This document shows positions 58,543 to 64,000 of a stretch of DNA of 64,000 nt, piece after piece. Source of the DNA: Amorphochlora amoebiformis. Taxonomy: Eukaryota > Cercozoa > Chlorarachniophyceae. The notes under the pieces were generated by a model. The model was not told the origin of the DNA, ran no database searches, and saw nothing but the letters and a program-made list of their open reading frames with translations. Each line of letters opens with the position of its first letter. Within the stretch, counting starts at the first letter, position 1. The stretch covers positions 496,001 through 560,000 of the forward strand of contig BAAHQB010000083.1 of NCBI GenBank assembly GCA_054601695.1, written 5' to 3'. The translations under genes were made by a program, and so were the position numbers.

Positions 58543-58878
58543 TCATCTCAACATTTCAACCGAAAAAAACAGAAGGATGAAAAATGTCAACACCTCCTTT
58601 TCCGGCCCAAAATCCAAACCCCGTACCCCGACCCTCACCCTCGACGCAGATACCCCCTTTATACCCCCCCTATTCCCCAGAGAGAGGGGAAGGGTTGTCA
58701 CCCTGGGTGACACGCGGGAAGGAGTTGGGATCCGTCTTGACACTTGAGCCGGAATATATAACCCAAGCTTCGGAGGCCCCCAGGGATTTGGAAAGAGGAA
58801 TCCCGCGAGGAATACGAGAGCGAGTGCGATAAAGAGAGATTTAGAGGGTAAGGAGGGCCCGCGGGGCATGGGCCGCAT
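58543..58878 (-). CDS. Hypothetical small membrane protein
   Basis: 111-codon frame from ATG to TGA without introns. Starts MRPMPRGPSLPSK, then a hydrophobic segment SLFIALALVFLAGFLFP, then a basic, proline-rich region with GLDFGPEKEV and a short hydrophobic end. It would be a signal-anchored protein. The other strand and frames are also open here because the island is GC-rich, so the call rests on the membrane segment. Confidence 0.35.
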   Translation of the reverse strand: MRPMPRGPSLPSKSLFIALALVFLAGFLFPNPWGPPKLGLYIPAQVSRRIPTPSRVSPRVTTLPLSLGNRGGIKGVSASRVRVGVRGLDFGPEKEVLTFFILLFFSVEMLR

Positions 58879-58959
58879 GGCGCCGGGGGGGAGGAACAGA
58901 TCGGGGTTGTGACTCCGAGCGGGAATGACTGACGGACATGGTGCACGGTTGCTTTTCAG

Positions 58960-59590
58960 AAGGCGCGGTTTTTGAGTTGAAGATATTTTTTTTCATGTAC
59001 TCCTTTGACCTCTAATAGTGAGATTTATATGTTAGATATTAAGGCTTAGATATAAATATATTACAATTATACTATCTACATATATGAGTATCAATATCCA
59101 GAGTTATCAATATGATATGCCATCTTCCTTTAATATACAAGCATATATCAGTCGGATATCAACATATCTATTAGCCTAATATGTACATATTAGATTTTAA
59201 TATGAAGATATCTCTCGAACGATATTGCAACGCTTCACTGAACCAGAAGAGCCCCGGGGTTGCGTGCACAACAGCCCGATATCCCTCCTTTCCCCCCCCC
59301 CAAATCTCTCCCGATACCAGGTCTTTCCCTCTCCGTAATAACTCCCGAAACCCCACGAGGGCAAGGGGATGGATACGTAGCCAGCGGGGGATGAATAGAT
59401 TTGAAGACATATACCGAATCGTGCACGGGTGTACAAAAATATGCACGAGGGTATATCTCCGAACCATAAGAGCGTGCATAGCGGGCACACGTGTATTTTG
59501 CACACGTGTGTTTGTGAACCGTGAGGATATCCGTAATTCTGGCCGTTTTTCCCGGTGCTGTATCCAAATCTAAACCGGTGGTGTTTACAG
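58960..59590. promoter_or_regulatory. Upstream region and 5'UTR intron of the type II membrane gene
   Basis: Unique sequence. A 70-nt intron (GTGAGG at 59521 to TTTACAG at 59590) precedes the coding exon. Long frames on both strands at 59171-59711 do not continue through the splice sites, so I treat this as UTR and promoter. Confidence 0.45.
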
Positions 59591-59594
59591 GAAT

Positions 59595-61514
<1,920 letters not shown>

Positions 61515-62640
61515 GTTAGGGTTAGGTTAGGGTTAGGGTTAGGGTTAGGGTTAGGGTTAAGGTTAGGGTTAGGTTAGGGTTAGGGTTAGGATCAGATTAT
61601 TCAGCATGTCTTAGTCCTAGGACCATTGACTCCTCCACAGGGTGGGGCTATAGTGGGTTAGGGTTAGGGTTAGGGATAGGGTTAGGGTTAGGGTTAGGGC
61701 TAGGGCTAGGGCTAGGGTTAAGGTAAGGGTTAGGATTAGGGTTAGGGCTAGGATTAGGGTTATGATTAGGGTTGGGTTAAGGTTAGCAGTAGGGTTAGGG
61801 CTACGGTTATGGGCTAGGGTTAGGGCTACGGTTATGGGCTAGGGTTAGGGATATGGTTATGGGCTAGGGTTAGGGCTAGGGTTAGGATTAGGGCTAGGGT
61901 TATGGTTAGGGTTTGGTTAGGGTTAGGGCTTGAGTTAGGGTTAGGGCTTGAGTTCGGGTTATAGTTAAGGCTAGGGTTAGGGTTAGGGCTAGGGTAAGGG
62001 CGAGGATTGGGGTTATGATTAGGGTTTTGGGCTAGTGTTAGGGTTAGGGCTTGCGTTAGGGCTATGGTTAGGGTTAGGGTGAGGGCTAGGGTTAGGGTTA
62101 GCCTAGGGTTAGGGCTAGGGTATGGGATAGGATTGGGGTTATGATTAGGGTTTGGGTTAGGATAGGGCTTGGGTTAGGGCTACGGCATGGGTTAGGGCTA
62201 CGGCTTGGGTTAGGGTTAGGGTTAGGGCTAGGGTTAGGAATAGGGTTAGGGCTAGGGTTAGCGTTAGGGCTAGGGTTAGGGTTAGGGCTAGGGTTAGGGT
62301 AAGGGATAGGATTGGGGTTATCATTAGGGTGTGGGTTAGGGTTAGGGCTTTGGTTAGGGCTACGGCTTGGGTTAGGGTTAGGGCTAGGATTAGGAGTAGG
62401 GTTAGGGTTAGGGTTAGGGCTAGGGTAGGGGATAGGATTGGGTTATGATTAGGGTGTGGGTTAGGGCTAGGGCTTGGGTTAGGGTTGGGGTTGGGTTAGG
62501 AATAGGGTTAGGGCTAGGGTTAGGGATAGCGCTAGAGTAGGGTTAGGGTTAGGATTAGGATTAGGGTTAGGGATAGGGCTAGAGTAGGGTTAGGGTTAGG
62601 ATTAGGGTTAGGGTTATGGTTAGGGTGAAGATCGGGGTTT
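61515..62640. repeat. Degenerate TTAGGG/GGGCTA region
   Basis: TTAGGG at the start, one 43-bp element at 61590-61653, then mainly GGGCTAGGGTTA and TACGGTTATGGGC variants. About 1.1 kb without coding. Confidence 0.93.
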
Positions 62641-62664
62641 CAGTGTCCTTTTAATCTTACCCTG

Positions 62665-62710
<46 letters not shown>

Positions 62711-62769
62711 ATACATATGTATAATATATATTTACATATATATATATATATATATGTATAATATATATT

Positions 62770-62832
<63 letters not shown>

Positions 62833-62869
62833 CCAGGTTCTCAGTCCGCAGGAGCCACAGGCAAAATAC

Positions 62870-63050
62870 CATTACCCTAACCCTAACCCTAACCCTAACC
62901 CTAACCTTATCAACCATAAGATTTAGCCTTACATCGCACAAACGATAGAATTCACCTAAATACATCCAACCCCAACCCCAACGCTAACCCTAATCATACC
63001 CTAACCCTAACCCTAACCCTAACCCTAACCCTAACCCTAACCCCAGGCAG
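62870..63050. repeat. CCCTAA arrays upstream of the glucokinase exon
   Basis: CCCTAA at 62873-62905 and 62996-63042 on the coding strand, with a degenerate unique stretch between. The second runs directly into the acceptor. Confidence 0.93.
62902..62957 (-). CDS. Weak exon candidate
   Basis: Acceptor TATTTAG, frame [16 protein letters not shown], donor AAG|GTTAGG on the minus strand. Flanked by plus-strand exons, so it may be chance. Confidence 0.25.
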
Positions 63051-63244
63051 TAATAATGTCGTCGCTCCAATGTACTCGCAAGCTAGTACTGTCTTCACAA
63101 TCGCAGGGGACATTGGCGGGACAAATTCGAGGTGGAATGAGGGTTAGGGTTAGGGTTAGGGTTAGGGTTAGGGTGAATGCATTGGTTTTGTGTATTTAGG
63201 CGTATGTGTTTGTATGTTGTACTATTTTTTGTGTATATATATGT

Positions 63245-63294
<50 letters not shown>

Positions 63295-63302
63295 ATATCT
63301 AG

Positions 63303-63333
<31 letters not shown>

Positions 63334-63356
63334 TTCATATATAAGTATACATATAT

Positions 63357-63394
<38 letters not shown>

Positions 63395-63437
63395 AGTATG
63401 TACATATGTAAGAATCTATTCATACGCTTATACATCT

Positions 63438-63478
<41 letters not shown>

Positions 63479-63575
63479 CTTTTTACATATACACATATAC
63501 ATCTATACATATTCTTGTTATTGAAACGTTTGATATGTATATATATATATATATACACATATATACATATATATC

Positions 63576-63613
<38 letters not shown>

Positions 63614-63620
63614 CATATAT

Positions 63621-63685
<65 letters not shown>

Positions 63686-63731
63686 TTTGCATTATTTCGG
63701 TCGAATCTAAAGGAGGAGGGCATCGGGGAGG

Positions 63732-63785
<54 letters not shown>

Positions 63786-63788
63786 CAT

Positions 63789-63820
<32 letters not shown>

Positions 63821-63836
63821 AGAAAGAAGCGTGTTT
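63051..63836 (+). CDS. glk: Glucokinase (Glk family), 5' part, runs off the window
   Basis: Phosphorylates glucose with ATP at the start of glycolysis. Exon 63051-63131 (acceptor CCCCAGGCAG after a CCCTAA array) reads [20 protein letters not shown] then IGGTNS. Exon 63685-63730 completes R and reads [15 protein letters not shown]. The joined [13 protein letters not shown] is the N-terminal phosphate-binding motif of bacterial-type glucokinases. The phase fits exactly. A 14-nt exon at 63823-63836 (KEAC) may follow. The start lies upstream or is the Met inside the first exon, and the catalytic domain is beyond 64000. Confidence 0.75.
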
Positions 63837-63866
63837 GTAAAACCATTAATATATTAGAAGTGATGA

Positions 63867-63907
<41 letters not shown>

Positions 63908-64000
63908 TATTTGGTAAAACACATTAATATCGCAAAGAAATTGACCCTTCGCAGTATATATAAATGTATAATGTATGTATATATATATATATATGTATGT

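Overview
The window is nuclear DNA of a eukaryote. It has spliceosomal introns (GT-AG, at least one GC-AG), (TTAGGG)n/(CCCTAA)n arrays in both orientations, and very long TA, GA/CT, TATG and CG repeats. Real coding sequence is confined to non-repetitive islands of about 15-130 bp. A cytoplasmic dynein roadblock light chain suggests a flagellated protist, and a Glk-type glucokinase would fit an alga or a relative. I cannot name the species.

I read each island on both strands for an acceptor (AG), an open frame and a donor (GT), then tested whether phases agreed from one island to the next. A single island proves little, because most 40-70 bp stretches are open in some frame. Chains of phase-compatible islands that spell a known family are strong evidence.

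Layout. 0.5-10.0 kb: minus-strand exons, including a phase-consistent gene starting with a signal anchor at 10014. 10.5-17.5 kb: plus-strand exons of unknown function, divergent from that gene. 19.3-21.7 kb: isolated exon candidates. 29.0-21.9 kb (minus): a patatin-like phospholipase. 29.7-30.16 kb (plus): a complete dynein roadblock/LC7 light chain with two introns of 67 and 68 nt. 30.2-56.0 kb (minus, perhaps from 58.3 kb): a giant AAA+ ATPase gene of about 40 exons with a long helical N-terminal region. Its stop is 41 bp from that of the LC7 gene. 58.5-58.9 kb (minus): a possible small membrane protein. 59.6-61.5 kb (plus): a type II membrane protein. 63.05 kb to the window end (plus): the 5' part of a glucokinase gene.

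Two patterns stand out. First, many exons are accompanied by partial copies of their own edges: 3'-edge copies with the donor lie downstream and 5'-edge copies with the acceptor lie upstream. Second, the telomere-like arrays often supply the splice acceptor: an intron ends in CCCTAACCCTAG and the exon begins. A 43-bp element with a GTCCTAGGAC palindrome recurs 13 times inside these arrays. All gene models are hand-read from sequence and have not been tested by alignment or transcript data.
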